Origin: Alphaproteobacteria bacterium
GTDB taxonomy: Bacteria; Pseudomonadota; Alphaproteobacteria; Caulobacterales; Caulobacteraceae
Reading direction: 5' to 3'
DNA length: 5,171 bases
NCBI GenBank assembly: GCA_028869395.1
Contig: JAGWSE010000256.1
Location: 1-5,171, forward strand
The translations under genes and the position numbers were made by a program. Positions 5,044 to 5,171 of the stretch are shown here, piece by piece. Numbering within the stretch: position 1 is the stretch's first letter; each line of letters begins with the position of its first letter. Under the pieces are notes generated by a model. That model was not told the DNA's origin, made no database searches, and worked only from the letters and a program-made list of their open reading frames with translations.

Positions 5044-5171
5044 TTCTGACAGACCGGGCAATAGAAGGTTGAACGGCCTGCCTGGGGGCGGCGCGCGATC
5101 ACGCCCGTGCAACCTGCGTGGGGACAGGGGCGTCCTTCGCGGTCGTAGACGCGGAAGCTGTGCTGGAAGTA
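5040..5171 (-). CDS. mutM: Formamidopyrimidine-DNA glycosylase, C-terminal end (5' part outside window)
   Basis: MutM/Fpg removes oxidised purines such as 8-oxoguanine from DNA and cleaves the abasic site. Only the last 43 codons and the TGA stop (5042-5040) are visible, in one open frame to the right edge. They encode the zinc-finger end of the protein: YFQHSFRVYDREGRPC, then four cysteines at visible residues 16, 21, 38 and 41 (C-x4-C-x16-C-x2-C), with the DNA-contacting Arg in AGRSTFYC (R33) and the usual ending CQK. The catalytic N-terminal Pro-Glu and the helix-two-turn-helix lie outside. The cysteine spacing is C-x4-C at the first knuckle, unlike the C-x2-C of E. coli. The stop overlaps the next start as ATGA. 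The fragment is too short to separate mutM from close paralogues with certainty, but the alphaproteobacterial context favours mutM. Confidence 0.92.
   Translation of the reverse strand, partial: YFQHSFRVYDREGRPCPHAGCTGVIARRPQAGRSTFYCPVCQK

Noticed and set aside
4144..5049. 301-codon plus-strand frame opposite the TraB/GumN gene
   Set aside because: Antisense shadow of a gene with a clear signal peptide and family motifs.

Overview
The window looks like chromosomal core-gene DNA from a GC-rich alphaproteobacterium, most likely of the family Caulobacteraceae (Caulobacter/Phenylobacterium type). The main support is the DnaA protein, which closely resembles Caulobacter DnaA as I remember it. The run dnaA - rpsT - enoyl-CoA hydratase - (TraB/GumN) - mutM also fits the gene order known around dnaA in this group. 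The genus is inferred; no search was run.

Layout. Positions 1-968 (+) hold the C-terminal half of polynucleotide phosphorylase (pnp), cut by the left edge. It faces dnaA (1100-2557, -) tail to tail, and the 131 bp between the two stops carries two separate hairpin terminators, one per strand. Upstream of dnaA, 2558-2885 holds no credible gene. It has the marks of a dnaA control region: two GANTC (CcrM-type methylation) sites 32 bp apart, a weak promoter candidate, a probable structured leader of about 150 nt, small palindromes and a repeated CTTGGCG element. rpsT (ribosomal protein S20, 2968-3237, -) follows with a strong terminator, a good promoter (TTGACC-17-TATATC) and a short foldable leader. 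Next come an enoyl-CoA hydratase (3354-4130, -), a secreted TraB/GumN-family protein (4165-5043, -) and the last 43 codons of mutM/fpg (5040-5171, -, cut by the right edge). The mutM stop and the TraB-family start overlap in ATGA.

How the genes work together. mutM, the TraB/GumN gene and the hydratase are closely spaced and probably form one operon reading toward rpsT. rpsT and dnaA each appear to have their own promoter and terminator. The products are housekeeping functions: RNA decay (PNPase), replication initiation (DnaA), translation (S20), acyl-CoA metabolism and oxidative DNA repair, plus one poorly characterised secreted protein.

I see no mobile element, tRNA, rRNA, CRISPR array or convincing new system. 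The points most worth a second look are non-coding: the dnaA upstream region and the rpsT leader. The direct pnp/dnaA neighbourhood also differs from the Caulobacter crescentus order as I recall it.
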